Below, piece after piece: positions 1-10,564 of a stretch of DNA of 64,000 nt. The stretch is taken from assembly GCF_025998815.1 (NCBI RefSeq), contig NZ_AP026678.1, forward strand, positions 1,488,001-1,552,000. Reading direction: 5' to 3'. Position 1 is the first letter of the stretch, and each line of letters begins with the position of its first letter. The notes below the pieces were generated by a model. That model saw only the letters and a list, made by a program, of their open reading frames with translations. It had not been told where the DNA came from and did not search any database. This stretch comes from Ignavibacterium sp. (GTDB taxonomy: Bacteria > Bacteroidota > Ignavibacteria > Ignavibacteriales > Ignavibacteriaceae). The position numbers and the translations under genes are program-made.

Positions 1-1391
1 CTGGTTGTTATCTCTTTCAAAATTGGTTTTGAAATTTGTGCATCTCTTCCTGTAAGTTTTAGTTTAGCAAAGAATTCGATTGCACGATTGATTGAAAGAT
101 TAGTTATCTCACTTATATTTTTTCCGGCAAACTTAACAGATAGTGATTCTTTCTTTAATCTTCCGCCATTACAAACAGGACATGTCACAGTATTCATAAA
201 TGATTCAACCCACTCACGAATACTTGCTGATGTTGTGGTTGAATAATAATTTCTGAGATATTCCATCAATCCTGTAAAACGATGAAGATAAGTAACCGGC
301 TTACCTTTTCCGTAAGTGTAAGTAAAGGGAATTTTATCTTTTGTGCCGTTAAGAAGTATATCTTTTTGTTCCTCTGTTAAATCTTTTAATTTGGTATCGA
401 AATCAAAACCATATTTTTTTCCTATTGCTTCAAGCTGATTGAAAAACCAGATTTGTCTTGGTTTACCAAGCGCTGCAATTGCTTCTTCGTTTATTGATTT
501 ATTCCAATCCGGGATGATCAGGTTAATATCAAGTTCTTTGATTTCTCCAAGACCTTCGCAGTTTTGACAGGAACCATAAGGCGAGTTAAATGAAAATGAA
601 TTTGGTGCAAGTTCACGATAACTTATTCCACAATCAAGACAGGCAAGATGACGGCTGTAAACTTTATCTTCCTTTCCTGTATCAATAATTACTATTCCTC
701 CACCGTAGTTTAACGCAACATCAACAGATTCAGTTAAACGGTTTCTTGATTTTTCACTTACCTGAAGTTTGTCAACTGCAATTTCAATATTATGCAGTTT
801 GTATCTGTCAACACTGAATCCTTTATAGATTTCAAAATACTCACCATCAACTCTGACTTTTAGAAATCCATCTGAGAGAATCTCTTCAAACAATTCCCGA
901 TAATGTCCTTTTCTTCCTCTTATAACAGGAGCTAAAACAGTAATCTTTTTACCATTATAGTTTGTAAGAATAGAATCAATTATCTGATTTGATGATTGTT
1001 TTACAACCGGTTTGCCGCAATTGTAACAATGCGGAGTTCCGACTCTTGCAAATAACAAACGAAGGTAATCATAAATTTCAGTTACAGTTCCAACTGTTGA
1101 ACGAGGATTTCCGGAAGTTGATTTCTGTTCAATTGAAATTGCAGGACTTAATCCATCAATTAAATCTACATCAGGTTTTTCAAGCATATCAAGAAACTGC
1201 CTTGCATAAGCTGAAAGCGATTCGATATACCTTCTCTGTCCTTCAGCATAAATTGTATCGAAGGCAAGTGAAGATTTACCGGAACCTGATAAACCTGTTA
1301 TTACAGTGAAGGATTCACGCGGTATCTCGACATCAATATTCTTGAGATTATGTTCGCGTGCACCTTTAATTATTATTTTGTCTTTTTCCAA
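1..1391 (-). CDS. uvrA: UvrA, excinuclease ABC subunit A (N-terminal half, runs off left edge)
   Basis: This is the damage-recognition ATPase of nucleotide excision repair, acting with UvrB and UvrC in the cytoplasm. About 463 codons are visible of a protein usually near 940 residues. The Walker A motif GLSGSGKSS lies at residues 33-41, followed by the family stretch [10 protein letters not shown] and by zinc-finger cysteines ([20 protein letters not shown]). The start is a TTG at 1391: an in-frame TGA lies ten codons upstream and no ATG falls between. The gene is divergent from yigZ across a 71-nt gap. The truncation is only the window edge. I am sure of the family. Confidence 0.97.
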   Translation of the reverse strand, partial: MEKDKIIIKGAREHNLKNIDVEIPRESFTVITGLSGSGKSSLAFDTIYAEGQRRYIESLSAYARQFLDMLEKPDVDLIDGLSPAISIEQKSTSGNPRSTVGTVTEIYDYLRLLFARVGTPHCYNCGKPVVKQSSNQIIDSILTNYNGKKITVLAPVIRGRKGHYRELFEEILSDGFLKVRVDGEYFEIYKGFSVDRYKLHNIEIAVDKLQVSEKSRNRLTESVDVALNYGGGIVIIDTGKEDKVYSRHLACLDCGISYRELAPNSFSFNSPYGSCQNCEGLGEIKELDINLIIPDWNKSINEEAIAALGKPRQIWFFNQLEAIGKKYGFDFDTKLKDLTEEQKDILLNGTKDKIPFTYTYGKGKPVTYLHRFTGLMEYLRNYYSTTTSASIREWVESFMNTVTCPVCNGGRLKKESLSVKFAGKNISEITNLSINRAIEFFAKLKLTGRDAQISKPILKEITT

Positions 1392-1462
1392 GTTTGTATA
1401 GTAATAAAATTTTCAAACATGTATTTTAGTCACACTCAAATTCATATTCAAATAGTTTTAGC

Positions 1463-2128
1463 ATGCACTCTAATCCTTTATCATCCAAATCACTTCCAGA
1501 ACAAATAAAAACTGTGTTTGAGTTCAATGAAAGCGTTTATAAGGAAAAATCATCTGAATTTATCGCTCAGATATATCACATTGAAAAGCATGAACAAGCA
1601 GAAACAATTCTTGACACAGTCAGAAAGAAGTATTTTGATGCAACACATCACTGCTATGCATACAAACTGCTCAATTATGAAATAAAATCATCTGACGATG
1701 GTGAACCAAAAGGTACTGCCGGATTAAGAATTCTTAACGCAATTGAGCATTATGGGCTTACAAATGTTTTGATAATTGTTATTCGCTATTTCGGTGGCAC
1801 AAAATTAGGAGTTGGTCCGCTTGGAAAAGCTTATTATCAATCTGCATTAAATGTTATTGATGAAAAGAAAATTGTACAATTAAATCTTTATCAAGAAATT
1901 TCTGTACAAATAGAATTTAATTATATCAGTCAATTTCACCGAGTTGTTAATAATTACGAGGGAATAATTGATAATTCTGAATATAGCGACTTTGCAAAAT
2001 TTTATATCTCCATTAAAACATCATTAGTTGATGATTTCAAGAATGAATTACTTAATACTACTAACGGAACAGCTAAGATTGAAATCCATCAATCATTTAC
2101 TTATAACAAATCCTTAACCTCCACTTGA
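1463..2128 (+). CDS. yigZ: YigZ/IMPACT family protein
   Basis: The protein belongs to the YigZ/IMPACT (UPF0029) family. The signature RYFGGTKLGVGPLGKAY is present near residues 108-124, preceded by the conserved SSDDGEPKGTAG segment around residue 75. Its 221 residues fit the bacterial family (about 200-220), with an N-terminal ribosomal-S5-like fold and a shorter C-terminal domain. The molecular role is not settled; eukaryotic IMPACT regulates the kinase GCN2, but that role should not be transferred to bacteria. It is divergent from uvrA and followed by a MarR gene 63 nt downstream. Confidence 0.9.
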   Translation: MHSNPLSSKSLPEQIKTVFEFNESVYKEKSSEFIAQIYHIEKHEQAETILDTVRKKYFDATHHCYAYKLLNYEIKSSDDGEPKGTAGLRILNAIEHYGLTNVLIIVIRYFGGTKLGVGPLGKAYYQSALNVIDEKKIVQLNLYQEISVQIEFNYISQFHRVVNNYEGIIDNSEYSDFAKFYISIKTSLVDDFKNELLNTTNGTAKIEIHQSFTYNKSLTST

Positions 2129-2191
2129 TTAAAATATTAGTTTTAACGATTTTTGATATGCACAATTATTAATCTTTTACAGGGGTTAAAT

Positions 2192-2638
2192 ATGGAATTA
2201 AATCAACACGCAGAGAAGCTGGCAAACTTAACATTCAGTTTGCTTGCAAATTGTCAGGAAAAAGAAGTTCGGCTGGCAGAAATTCATGGCTTAACTCAAG
2301 CAGAATTCCGTTGTCTCAGATTATTTGGTTCGGATGAAACTGTTAATAATAAGAAGATTGCTGAAAGGATGAATTTAAGTCCAAGTAGATTGACAAGGAT
2401 TATTGATGGATTGGTAAACAAAGAATATATAATCAGAGAGATTGACCCGAATGACAGACGGAATATGAGAGTTACTTTATCATCAAAAGGTCAATCACTT
2501 GTTAAGCAATTGAACAAAGCTTATGTAGATATTCATCGGGAAATTCTGAAAGATATTGATCCTGATCAGCATGAACCTTTAACTACAGCTTTGGAACATC
2601 TGCTTGAAGCTTTGGAAAAGTGGTTGGCTAAAAGCTAA
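2192..2638 (+). CDS. MarR family transcriptional regulator
   Basis: This is a 148-residue winged-helix regulator of the MarR type. The recognition segment (KIAERMNLSPSRLTRIIDGL) is followed by a wing with the typical DPNDRRNMRVTLSSKG signature, where D and R are the family hallmark. I chose the ATG at 2192 because AGGGG lies six bases upstream; an ATG 39 nt earlier has no ribosome site and would add a poor N-terminus. The ligand and targets are unknown. The gene converges on the next one, and their 3' ends overlap by four bases. Confidence 0.88.
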   Translation: MELNQHAEKLANLTFSLLANCQEKEVRLAEIHGLTQAEFRCLRLFGSDETVNNKKIAERMNLSPSRLTRIIDGLVNKEYIIREIDPNDRRNMRVTLSSKGQSLVKQLNKAYVDIHREILKDIDPDQHEPLTTALEHLLEALEKWLAKS

Positions 2639-3063
2639 CTGATATTTCTTTTCAGGTAATTAAGATACTTTTTTACCTGGTCGAGATCATCAACAAGTTG
2701 GGTAATGTTGTTGAATTGATCTTTACTTAGCTCAATAAACTTTGTATTTATTTCTGCGAAGACTTCTGCATTTAAATTTGAGGTCATTTCCTTTATTAAG
2801 GTTATGACCTTTTCTATATTCCTCATCAAATCTTCTTTAATCATTTGAAGATTAGTTACATCAGGATTTGACTGGCCAATTTTTATCGCTCTGAACAATC
2901 CGCTTACATACTTCCCTGTGAATGCAAGTTCTTCAAATTTCTGAACTGTATCATTTTTATTTGCTTCATCAATCAACTGCTGAAGAAATATTTTATGATG
3001 AAGTTTTCTTTCGGTAAAAGACTCAACTTCATTAAGAAAATTGTGTGTTATGGTTGTTGTCAT
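2635..3063 (-). CDS. Unknown helical protein downstream of O-methyltransferase
   Basis: I do not recognise this 142-residue protein. It appears wholly alpha-helical and charged, with no signal peptide, membrane segment or cysteine cluster. Its ATG overlaps the stop of the upstream methyltransferase in an ATGA arrangement (3060-3063), which argues for translational coupling and that the gene is real. Its 3' end overlaps the MarR gene on the other strand by four bases. A helical-bundle adaptor is conceivable, but that is only inferred from composition. Confidence 0.7.
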   Translation of the reverse strand: MTTTITHNFLNEVESFTERKLHHKIFLQQLIDEANKNDTVQKFEELAFTGKYVSGLFRAIKIGQSNPDVTNLQMIKEDLMRNIEKVITLIKEMTSNLNAEVFAEINTKFIELSKDQFNNITQLVDDLDQVKKYLNYLKRNIS

Positions 3064-3704
3064 AGTACTTTTACTCCTATTCCAATTCCATCACCAACGG
3101 GTAATATGGTTGAAGATAATGACGGCTGTGTCATAAAAATTCTGTTGAAATCTCTTATAAGTGCAGTGGACTTTTTATACTTTGGCGGAATCTTATTCGC
3201 TGCTACATAACCGTGCCACAGAAGATTATCAACAAAAATTACTCCTCCCTTTTTCAAAAGCACCATTGAGTAATCAAACAATCTTTTATAGTCTTCCTTA
3301 TCAGCGTCAAGAAAAATAAAATCATACTTTTTCTGAAGCTGCGGCATTATTCTTAAGGCATCACCTTCGAGAAGTTTAATCTTGCTTTCAAGTCCGGATT
3401 TTTTGAAATTATCTTTAGCAATAGTGATGTTGTCAGTGCTTTTTTCAATCGTATGAATAATTGATTTTCTTCCTAACTTTCTTGCTATTCGGATTGTAGA
3501 GTAACCGATTGCTGTTCCTATTTCTAAAACTCGCTGAGGTTTATTCATTACGATTAGTTGCTCCAGAAGATTTGCTGAAAGGTTCGAAAGTATTGGAACA
3601 TTATTTTCCTCTGCAAACTCTTCCATACTCTTTAGAAGCGAATCTTTTTTCTTATCGAATGAATCAAGATACTTTTCTTGCAGAGGTAAAATAATTCTTG
3701 ACAT
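3060..3704 (-). CDS. SAM-dependent O-methyltransferase (caffeoyl-CoA OMT-like)
   Basis: The gene encodes a class I S-adenosylmethionine methyltransferase of the family-3 O-methyltransferase type. Motif I is VLEIGTAIGYST near residue 60, the metal/SAM acidic motif is FIFLDADKEDY near residue 130, and GGVIFVDNLLWHG follows. The length of 214 residues is normal for bacterial members, which methylate catechol-like hydroxyls with a divalent metal. The physiological substrate cannot be told from sequence. It starts 41 nt after the subtilase gene ends and is coupled to the next gene by ATGA. Confidence 0.9.
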   Translation of the reverse strand: MSRIILPLQEKYLDSFDKKKDSLLKSMEEFAEENNVPILSNLSANLLEQLIVMNKPQRVLEIGTAIGYSTIRIARKLGRKSIIHTIEKSTDNITIAKDNFKKSGLESKIKLLEGDALRIMPQLQKKYDFIFLDADKEDYKRLFDYSMVLLKKGGVIFVDNLLWHGYVAANKIPPKYKKSTALIRDFNRIFMTQPSLSSTILPVGDGIGIGVKVL

Positions 3705-3745
3705 CTGGTTACTCCCGAAAAGTTATATAAATCTTCTTTCCAAAA

Positions 3746-5725
3746 TTACTTTAATAGAACTAATTTTTTACCAAATTGTTTTCCGTTGAGAGAGATAAGG
3801 AAATAATAGACTCCACTTGAGCAAAGAATTTTTTCGTCATTCGTTCCATCCCACTCAACAACATTTTCACCTGGATTACTAATCTGTGAAATCTCTTTTA
3901 CACTTCTTCCTGAAGCATCAATAATTGAAAGTCTGAAAGACTCATTTCCTGATGAACGATAATTAATTCTGACAACTTTATTCTTCAATGGCAGAAATGG
4001 ATTTGGATAAATGTCGCTAACAGTATAATCAAGATTATTACTAGATAAGTTTAAGTTGAGTAAAATATTTAACAAACCGTAAAACATTTTATAATTTTTG
4101 TTTGAAGGAACTCTTGTCAGATTTCCCGAGCTATCCTGATATGTAAAGTAAAATTCAAGTTTCTTACCGTTTGAGAATGATGGAAGAACAAATTCGTAAG
4201 TGTCATCTTTGAAAGTGTTGAAATTATAACTTGTAAATGATGCTCCATCTTCAGAAATATGAAGTCGAATTGAATTCGGATTTTTTGAATCATCAAAAAA
4301 TATTTTGTTCAGCAGATAACTTCCATTTACCTGTCTGATGTTAGGAAATTCCAATGCACTTTTTGCAGAGATTAATCCATAACCAATCTGATTATTTGGT
4401 GATTGTGAATTTGATGATGATTCTAGAATTATACTTCTGACCTGTGAATTTGTTAAGTGCGGAAATTTAGAAAGAAGTAATGCAGCTACTCCGGCAGCAA
4501 TTGGAGATGAAGTAGATGTTCCGTTTGCATAACGGTAATCATTCGTTGTACCTGCTAAAGCACCATAGACTGAAACTCCCATTGCAACCACTTCCGGTTT
4601 AATTCTCCCGTCATAAGTTGGTCCAACTGAACTAAAACTTGCGGGATTATTTTGTGCATCAACCGAACCGACTGCAATAACATTAAAGGCATCGGCTGGT
4701 GCAGTAATGTATTTCCATTTTGTATTTCCTTCATTACCAGCAGAAGTAAATGTAACCACACCTCTTTCGAATGCTAAATCAACTGCTTTGCTAACTATAG
4801 TAGTTTTGCCATTCATATCTTCATAAGTATATGAATCTTCGCCCGTATCGAATTCATTATAACCAAGTGAACTACTTGTGATATCCACACCAAGATTTTC
4901 CATCCAAATTAAAGCGGCTGCGTAATTGTCTTCTTCAACATGAGTTTCAGTTGCGATGTATTCAGTTTTTGCAAGCAGGAATGAACTGTTGAAAGCTGAG
5001 CCAATTAAAATACTATCCCGATAACCTCCGATAATTGAAAAAACTAATGTTCCGTGAAAATCCTGTCCGGGAACATCCTGTGATTGATTTGCAGTAACAG
5101 AATCATCAAACACAAAATCATATTCAGCAACTACATCTCTTGTTGAAAGTGCAGTATGTCTTTTCCAGTCAAATCCTGAGTCTAATAATCCGACCAAAAC
5201 ATTTCTTCCATCAATTCCTTTGGAATGAACTAAAGGAACATCTGACAAATTTAATTGAGTAAAAGATGGTCCGTATTCATTAACGAAGAGGTTGAAATTA
5301 TTCTCTTTAAGAAGTGATTCCTGAATTAAATCTTTTTTGAATGATATTCTTTTAACTGGTTTTATATCTTCAACAAACGGAAGCGAACGTATAATATCAA
5401 TTTTATCCTGAGAAACGACTGCAGAAACGCAATTGAACCAGTTCAGTTCGTGAACAATCTTTATTCCGAGTTTTCTTAATTCATTCAGATAATCGTTTCT
5501 CAAAGGCAAATCTTCGAAACGAATTATTTCTTCACCAAGATTTTTCTTTCTTCGTTCAATTGCTTTTTCTTTTAGAGAATTAACTGCTATCTGATATTCT
5601 GAAGAGGATTTACTTAACGAAATGCTTTTATCAATTCCTTTGTCTTTAAAGAAGATAAAATATTTTTGTTGAGCAAGTGAAAATGAAGTGACAATTACAA
5701 GAAGTAAAATAATTTTTTTATTCAT
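3746..5725 (-). CDS. Secreted subtilisin-like serine protease (S8) with T9SS sorting domain
   Basis: This is a secreted subtilase of 659 residues. A Sec signal peptide covers about residues 1-18 (ending in SLAQQ), followed by an inhibitor-like prodomain. The catalytic triad is visible as D182 (LLDSGFDW), H224 (DFHGTLV) and S404 (NGTSTSSP), with the oxyanion asparagine N331 in SAGNEG. The C-terminal ~80 residues are a T9SS type A sorting domain beginning near DIYPNPF and ending GKKLVLLK, so the enzyme is probably exported to the surface or medium by the type IX system. It follows lepB with an 18-nt gap. Confidence 0.95.
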   Translation of the reverse strand: MNKKIILLLVIVTSFSLAQQKYFIFFKDKGIDKSISLSKSSSEYQIAVNSLKEKAIERRKKNLGEEIIRFEDLPLRNDYLNELRKLGIKIVHELNWFNCVSAVVSQDKIDIIRSLPFVEDIKPVKRISFKKDLIQESLLKENNFNLFVNEYGPSFTQLNLSDVPLVHSKGIDGRNVLVGLLDSGFDWKRHTALSTRDVVAEYDFVFDDSVTANQSQDVPGQDFHGTLVFSIIGGYRDSILIGSAFNSSFLLAKTEYIATETHVEEDNYAAALIWMENLGVDITSSSLGYNEFDTGEDSYTYEDMNGKTTIVSKAVDLAFERGVVTFTSAGNEGNTKWKYITAPADAFNVIAVGSVDAQNNPASFSSVGPTYDGRIKPEVVAMGVSVYGALAGTTNDYRYANGTSTSSPIAAGVAALLLSKFPHLTNSQVRSIILESSSNSQSPNNQIGYGLISAKSALEFPNIRQVNGSYLLNKIFFDDSKNPNSIRLHISEDGASFTSYNFNTFKDDTYEFVLPSFSNGKKLEFYFTYQDSSGNLTRVPSNKNYKMFYGLLNILLNLNLSSNNLDYTVSDIYPNPFLPLKNKVVRINYRSSGNESFRLSIIDASGRSVKEISQISNPGENVVEWDGTNDEKILCSSGVYYFLISLNGKQFGKKLVLLK

Positions 5726-5743
5726 CAGATTTTATTTCATAAT

Positions 5744-6631
5744 TCAGTAAATGCTTTTTGTAATTCTATCGAATCGAAGTGCATTAAAGAAATCCCAAAA
5801 TCCGGTTTCAATATTCGGATTGATTGACCAGTAAATCATCCAGACTTTCCCGATAATTTCATCTTCAGGAACAAAGCCGAAGAATCTGCTGTCAACACTC
5901 TCAAATCTGTTATCTCCTAAAACAAAGTAGTAATCTTTCTGAATGATGTATTCTGTAATTGGTCTTCCTTTGTAAGTGATTACTGTTCCTTCAACATTAA
6001 TAAATTTTCCACCTGATTCATAATTTATAATTGGTTGCCAAATTGAAATATTCTTTGGATTTATCTGAATTGTATCGCCTCTTTGCGGAACTTTAACAGG
6101 ACCGTAAAAATTTATTTTCCAGGTTTTGTCATTAAACGGATAAAATTTTTGTTCAGCTTTATTGTAGAAGAAAGGACTATTAAGATTAAAAGTAACCGTC
6201 GAGGGATTATTAATTTCTTCATCATTTATAAAAACTGATCTGTCTTTTAACTGAACAGTTTCACCAGGCAAAGCAATTATTCTTTTTACAAGATCGTACT
6301 CAGTTAAAGAAGTATCAACAAGAAACTCATTCATCTTAAAAACTACAACATCATTTCTTTCAGGTTTCTGTCTTTTAAAAATTCTGAACGATGGAATCTT
6401 AAACGGTGTGAATGGGAATTTATCCGGTGTTTTTATCTGATACGAAGATTTTTTAACAAGAACAAAATCACCTTCAATCAATGCATTTCTCATTGAAGAA
6501 GAAGTTATATGATAAGCTCCAAGAAAAATTCCTTTAATAATTATAAGTGTAAGAAAGAAAATTAATACGAACAAAAAAATCTTCAGCTTAGATTTTTTCT
6601 TTACTGCCGGTTTGTATGCCTGTGCTGACAA
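5744..6631 (-). CDS. lepB: Signal peptidase I
   Basis: Signal peptidase I cleaves Sec signal peptides at the outer face of the inner membrane. One N-terminal membrane segment lies at about residues 17-38. The catalytic serine is S46 in SSSMRNAL, and the general base lysine is K116 in LVKRIIALPGETV. The GDNRFESVDSRFFGFV box near residue 240 is also conserved. At 295 residues it is in the usual size range, with an insert between the catalytic boxes. The start is TTG at 6631, directly after lepA (11-nt gap); no in-frame ATG lies nearby. Confidence 0.95.
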   Translation of the reverse strand: MSAQAYKPAVKKKSKLKIFLFVLIFFLTLIIIKGIFLGAYHITSSSMRNALIEGDFVLVKKSSYQIKTPDKFPFTPFKIPSFRIFKRQKPERNDVVVFKMNEFLVDTSLTEYDLVKRIIALPGETVQLKDRSVFINDEEINNPSTVTFNLNSPFFYNKAEQKFYPFNDKTWKINFYGPVKVPQRGDTIQINPKNISIWQPIINYESGGKFINVEGTVITYKGRPITEYIIQKDYYFVLGDNRFESVDSRFFGFVPEDEIIGKVWMIYWSINPNIETGFWDFFNALRFDRITKSIY

Positions 6632-6642
6632 TTTACATCCGT

Positions 6643-8436
6643 TTATTCGTCAATTTGTAATACTGCTAAAAATGCTTCCTGCGGAATTTCAACATTACCA
6701 ACCTGCTTCATTCTTTTCTTACCTTCTTTTTGTTTTTCAAGAAGTTTTCTTTTTCGTGTTATATCACCGCCATAACATTTAGCAAGAACATTTTTCCTTA
6801 ATGCTTTGATTACTGATTTAGAAATTACTTTTGTTCCAATTGCTGCCTGAACATTTATCTCAAACATTTGTCTTGGAATTAAATCCTTTAGCTTCGAACA
6901 AACTTTCCTGCCCCAATCATAAGCTTTGCTTCTGTGAACGATCATTGATAGTGCATCAACCGGTTCACCATTGAGCAGAATGTCAAGCTTTACAAGATCA
7001 CTTTCACGATATCCGATAAACTCGTAATCAAAAGATGCATAACCACGAGTTACTGATTTCAGCTTATCATAAAAGTCAAAGATTATTTCTGACAAGGGAA
7101 ATTCAAATTGTAAATCAGCTCTTGTCGGATCGATGTAAGTTGTATTTTTATAAACACCGCGTTTGTCCATCGCAAGTTTCATTATGTTTCCGACATATTC
7201 ACTTGGAGTAACAATCTGAGCTTTCATATATGGTTCTTCAACATGATCAATTTCACCAACCGGAGGCATTTCTGCAGGATTATCAACAATTATTTTTTCG
7301 CCTTTCTTCGTATAAACGATGTACTCAACATTCGGTAGTGTTGTAATTATTGATTGGTTGTATTCACGAAGCAATCGTTCCTGAACGATTTCCATATGAA
7401 GCAATCCAAGAAAGCCACAACGAAAACCAAATCCAAGTGCAGCGGAAGTTTCAGGTTGATATACCAAAGCGGAATCGTTCAATCTGAATTTTTCAAGTGC
7501 GTCTCTTAAGTCTTCAAAATCATCCGATGAAGTTGGATAAAGTCCACTGTAAACCATTGGCTTTACTTCTTTATAACCGGGCAGAGGTTCAGTAGCGCCA
7601 TTTTTAGAGTGTGTAACCGTATCACCAACTTTAGTGTCGTGAACATCTTTTACACCAGCAATAAGATAACCAACATCACCGGCAGTGAGCTGTTCAGTTT
7701 TAATTCTCTTGAGTCCAAGCACACCAATTTCTTCGGCATCAAATTCTTTATTTACTTTAAAGAACTTAATTCGCTCTCCGGTTTTCAAAGTTCCATTAAC
7801 AACACGAATGTAAGCTATTGCACCACGATAGGAGTCGAACAGAGAATCAAATATCAGAGCCTGCAGCGGAGCTTTTGGATCGCCGGTTGGAGGAGGCACT
7901 TTGCTAACTATTGTTTCAAGTAATTCTTCTATTCCGATTTTAGCTTTTGCACTAACAAGATGAATATCTTCTTTGTTACAACCAAGCAAATCAATTATTT
8001 GCTGAGATACTCTGTCAATTTCAGCGCTTGGTAAATCAATTTTATTAATGACAGGAATGATTTCTAATCCAGCTTCTATTGCTAGATAAAGATTGCTTAT
8101 CGTTTGTGCTTCTACACCTTGTGCAGCATCAACGACGAGAATAGCACCTTCGCAGGCAGCAAGTGATCTCGAAACTTCATAAGTGAAATCAACATGTCCG
8201 GGAGTATCAATCAGATTAAGGATATAATCATTTCCATCCTTTGCACGATAGTGCATTTGGATAGCGTGAGATTTAATTGTTATTCCGCGTTCTCTTTCAA
8301 GTTCAAGATCATCTAATATCTGATCTTTCGCTTCTCTTTCTGAAACTACTCCGGTTTTTTCCAGCAGACAATCTGCAATTGTTGATTTACCGTGATCTAT
8401 ATGAGCTATTATGCAAAAATTTCTAATGTTGTTCAT
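6643..8436 (-). CDS. lepA: Elongation factor 4 (LepA), ribosome-associated GTPase
   Basis: LepA/EF4 is a translation GTPase acting on stalled or misregistered ribosomes. The G1 motif HIDHGKST lies near residue 11, with G3 DTPGHVDF and G4 NKIDLP. The unique LepA C-terminal domain ([47 protein letters not shown]) is intact. I chose the ATG at 8436 with AAGGGA just upstream, giving 597 residues as in the family; a TTG 18 nt earlier is less likely. It precedes lepB, as in many bacteria where the two genes are linked. Confidence 0.97.
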   Translation of the reverse strand: MNNIRNFCIIAHIDHGKSTIADCLLEKTGVVSEREAKDQILDDLELERERGITIKSHAIQMHYRAKDGNDYILNLIDTPGHVDFTYEVSRSLAACEGAILVVDAAQGVEAQTISNLYLAIEAGLEIIPVINKIDLPSAEIDRVSQQIIDLLGCNKEDIHLVSAKAKIGIEELLETIVSKVPPPTGDPKAPLQALIFDSLFDSYRGAIAYIRVVNGTLKTGERIKFFKVNKEFDAEEIGVLGLKRIKTEQLTAGDVGYLIAGVKDVHDTKVGDTVTHSKNGATEPLPGYKEVKPMVYSGLYPTSSDDFEDLRDALEKFRLNDSALVYQPETSAALGFGFRCGFLGLLHMEIVQERLLREYNQSIITTLPNVEYIVYTKKGEKIIVDNPAEMPPVGEIDHVEEPYMKAQIVTPSEYVGNIMKLAMDKRGVYKNTTYIDPTRADLQFEFPLSEIIFDFYDKLKSVTRGYASFDYEFIGYRESDLVKLDILLNGEPVDALSMIVHRSKAYDWGRKVCSKLKDLIPRQMFEINVQAAIGTKVISKSVIKALRKNVLAKCYGGDITRKRKLLEKQKEGKKRMKQVGNVEIPQEAFLAVLQIDE

Positions 8437-8510
8437 CGTTTCCCTTAAATTCAATGCAAATATAATGATAAAATGAGAACCAAGATAAGACTGAAGATAA
8501 GCATCAACAT

Positions 8511-9467
8511 TCAGTTTTTAGCTGAGCTTTGCTTTACTATTGTATCGTAGATAATACCTTCTCTCAAGGCATATTCGGAAAGTGTGATATTTTTTATTTC
8601 AAATAAATCGAAAACTGTTTTCAGAATAATTATTCCTGCAGGAATTATATCTACGCGCTTTAATTCCATACCCGGTAATGAAATTCTTTCAGCAGGAGTC
8701 TTTCGTCTGATAATTTCTTTATAAACAAAATTCAATTCATCAGAAGTGAATGTCATTTTGTTGATTGATTTTCTTTTTGGTTTATTGAATAACTCCTGAA
8801 CAAGAATTGCTGCAGCTACAATTGTTCCTGATGCGCCAATCACCTGATCAATTTTCTTTTCGCTAATTAAATATTTGATATAGCTGATTTGTGCCTGAAC
8901 ATAAGATTGACAAGCTTCGACTGATTCTTTCTTGAGTATGAAATCGGGGAAAAACTTTTTGCTTAGACGAACCGCACCAATCTTAACACTTTCGGTTATG
9001 ACAGGATTTCCTTTTTCAGCATAAATAAACTCAGAACTTCCACCGCCGATATCAATGCATAAAACATTTTTTTCTTTTACATCAATAGCATTCATAATTC
9101 CATAAAAAATAAGTCTTGCTTCAGTTCTTCCGTCAACGACTTCAATATCAATCCCAATTTTATCTCTGACTGCTTTAACAAACTTATCTTTATTCTCTGC
9201 TTCACGAACCGCACTTGTTGCAACAGCTCTGATTGAAGCTCCGTAGTGTTCTGCAAGCATTTTGTAATTTTTCAGAATGTCAATTGCTTTTTCAATTTCA
9301 CCTTCTGAGATTACTGAAAGATCTTCACCTTTATGTGAACCAAGTCGAATGACTTCCCTTTGCTTATCAAGAAGTTTGAATGTGTTATCACTCTGAACTT
9401 CAACGATTACGAGATGGAAAGAATTCGTTCCAATATCGATTGCAGCAATTCTGTTATTAGTTTTCAT
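8511..9467 (-). CDS. Ppx/GppA family exopolyphosphatase / pppGpp phosphatase
   Basis: This is an actin-fold phosphohydrolase of the Ppx/GppA family (318 residues, the short single-module form). The phosphate-1 loop [10 protein letters not shown] lies near residue 9 and the phosphate-2 motif [11 protein letters not shown] near residue 130. Polyphosphate versus guanosine pentaphosphate specificity cannot be separated by sequence. The ATG at 9467 overlaps the upstream glycosyltransferase by 11 nt; a longer reading frame to 9512 would overlap by 56 nt and add a non-homologous N-terminus. Confidence 0.9.
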   Translation of the reverse strand: MKTNNRIAAIDIGTNSFHLVIVEVQSDNTFKLLDKQREVIRLGSHKGEDLSVISEGEIEKAIDILKNYKMLAEHYGASIRAVATSAVREAENKDKFVKAVRDKIGIDIEVVDGRTEARLIFYGIMNAIDVKEKNVLCIDIGGGSSEFIYAEKGNPVITESVKIGAVRLSKKFFPDFILKKESVEACQSYVQAQISYIKYLISEKKIDQVIGASGTIVAAAILVQELFNKPKRKSINKMTFTSDELNFVYKEIIRRKTPAERISLPGMELKRVDIIPAGIIILKTVFDLFEIKNITLSEYALREGIIYDTIVKQSSAKN

Positions 9468-10560
9468 CTTTTGCTCTGCTTTTAATAATTTGGCTTGCAA
9501 GCTCATAAACATCCTGAACTGTTATATCATCAATTAGTTCTGATTTACGAATAAAATGTTTATTAACACCAATCGGTGCCCAGTTATATGGATTTGTCGG
9601 ACCGAACAAAGAAATCTGCGGAGTTTTAGTCGAACCTGCAATGTGCATAGTTCCTGTATCGTTTGTGATGAATAAATCTGCCTGAGAAATCAATGCAGCA
9701 ACCTGAGATATTTCCATGTTTTTGAATACAGGCAGATGAATTTTTGATTTTGATTTGACATAATTCAATTCTTCATTATCAGCGTCACTTCCTGTAAGAA
9801 AGAAAGTGCAATTAAAGTTCTGATTCAGAAGTTCAATCAGTTCTACATATTTCTGCAATGACCATCTGTTCTGCGGTTTACCAGCACCAACATGAAGTCC
9901 AATAATAAATGATGAATTGTCTTTTTTAATTTCACTCAGAAATTTTTTTGCAACAGAGATGTCATCATCATCGAAATTAATTTCTGAACTGAAGTCATTT
10001 GTATCTATTCCAAATGGTCTTACTAGATCAAGAATTCTTTCTGCAACATGTGAATCGGGGTGTTTTCTCCAGTCAATGTTAATTCTTCTGTCAAAAAAGA
10101 ACTGACTATCATTCAATTTTCCATCAAGAGATTTTGGCCCAACTCTAATTTTCGATTTGGAAATTCTTGCCAGAAGGTTACTTGTAAAAGAAATCGAAAC
10201 AGTAACCGGAACAAAGACAACATCATATTCTTTGCGTAAGAGCTTTATTAATTTTATGAAATAATTCGGATTGAAAAGTTTTGATTTATCAAATACGAAA
10301 AGCTCTTTTATGAACCGGTTCTTTAATAGTCCTTTATAATTTTCTTTACTGAGAATTATTGTGATTGAAGAATCAGGATACTTTTCTTTGATAGCCCGAA
10401 GTAAAGATATACCAGCAAGTAAATCTCCAAGTTGATTATGCTGTCTTACAATTAATATTTCCTTTATTTCTCCGAGATCGTTTGAATGACTTTCAGGAAC
10501 TTCGAAAAGTTTTTTTAGAAATGTGAGTAACAGGTTAGATAAAAAATTCTTCTTTGCCAT
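9457..10560 (-). CDS. Glycosyltransferase family 9 (ADP-heptose:LPS heptosyltransferase-like)
   Basis: The protein is a GT-B fold glycosyltransferase of family 9, which includes WaaC/WaaF/WaaQ heptosyltransferases that build the lipopolysaccharide inner core on the cytoplasmic face. The N-terminal box IRQHNQLGDLLAGISLLRAI corresponds to the family R-x-x-x-x-GD motif. The C-terminal donor site GLHVGAGKPQNRW and FITNDTGTMHIAGS-TPQISLFGPTNPYNW are typical. The sugar donor and acceptor are unknown. It sits four bases after a small membrane protein gene in a long co-directional run. Confidence 0.9.
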   Translation of the reverse strand: MAKKNFLSNLLLTFLKKLFEVPESHSNDLGEIKEILIVRQHNQLGDLLAGISLLRAIKEKYPDSSITIILSKENYKGLLKNRFIKELFVFDKSKLFNPNYFIKLIKLLRKEYDVVFVPVTVSISFTSNLLARISKSKIRVGPKSLDGKLNDSQFFFDRRINIDWRKHPDSHVAERILDLVRPFGIDTNDFSSEINFDDDDISVAKKFLSEIKKDNSSFIIGLHVGAGKPQNRWSLQKYVELIELLNQNFNCTFFLTGSDADNEELNYVKSKSKIHLPVFKNMEISQVAALISQADLFITNDTGTMHIAGSTKTPQISLFGPTNPYNWAPIGVNKHFIRKSELIDDITVQDVYELASQIIKSRAKDEN

Positions 10561-10564
10561 TCAT

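Noticed and set aside
2995-3210. 71-residue plus-strand reading frame
   Set aside because: It is antisense to the methyltransferase and the unknown gene, with no family resemblance.
8437-8454. Upstream TTG start for lepA
   Set aside because: It would place AAGGGA inside the coding region; the ATG at 8436 uses it as ribosome site and matches LepA N-termini.
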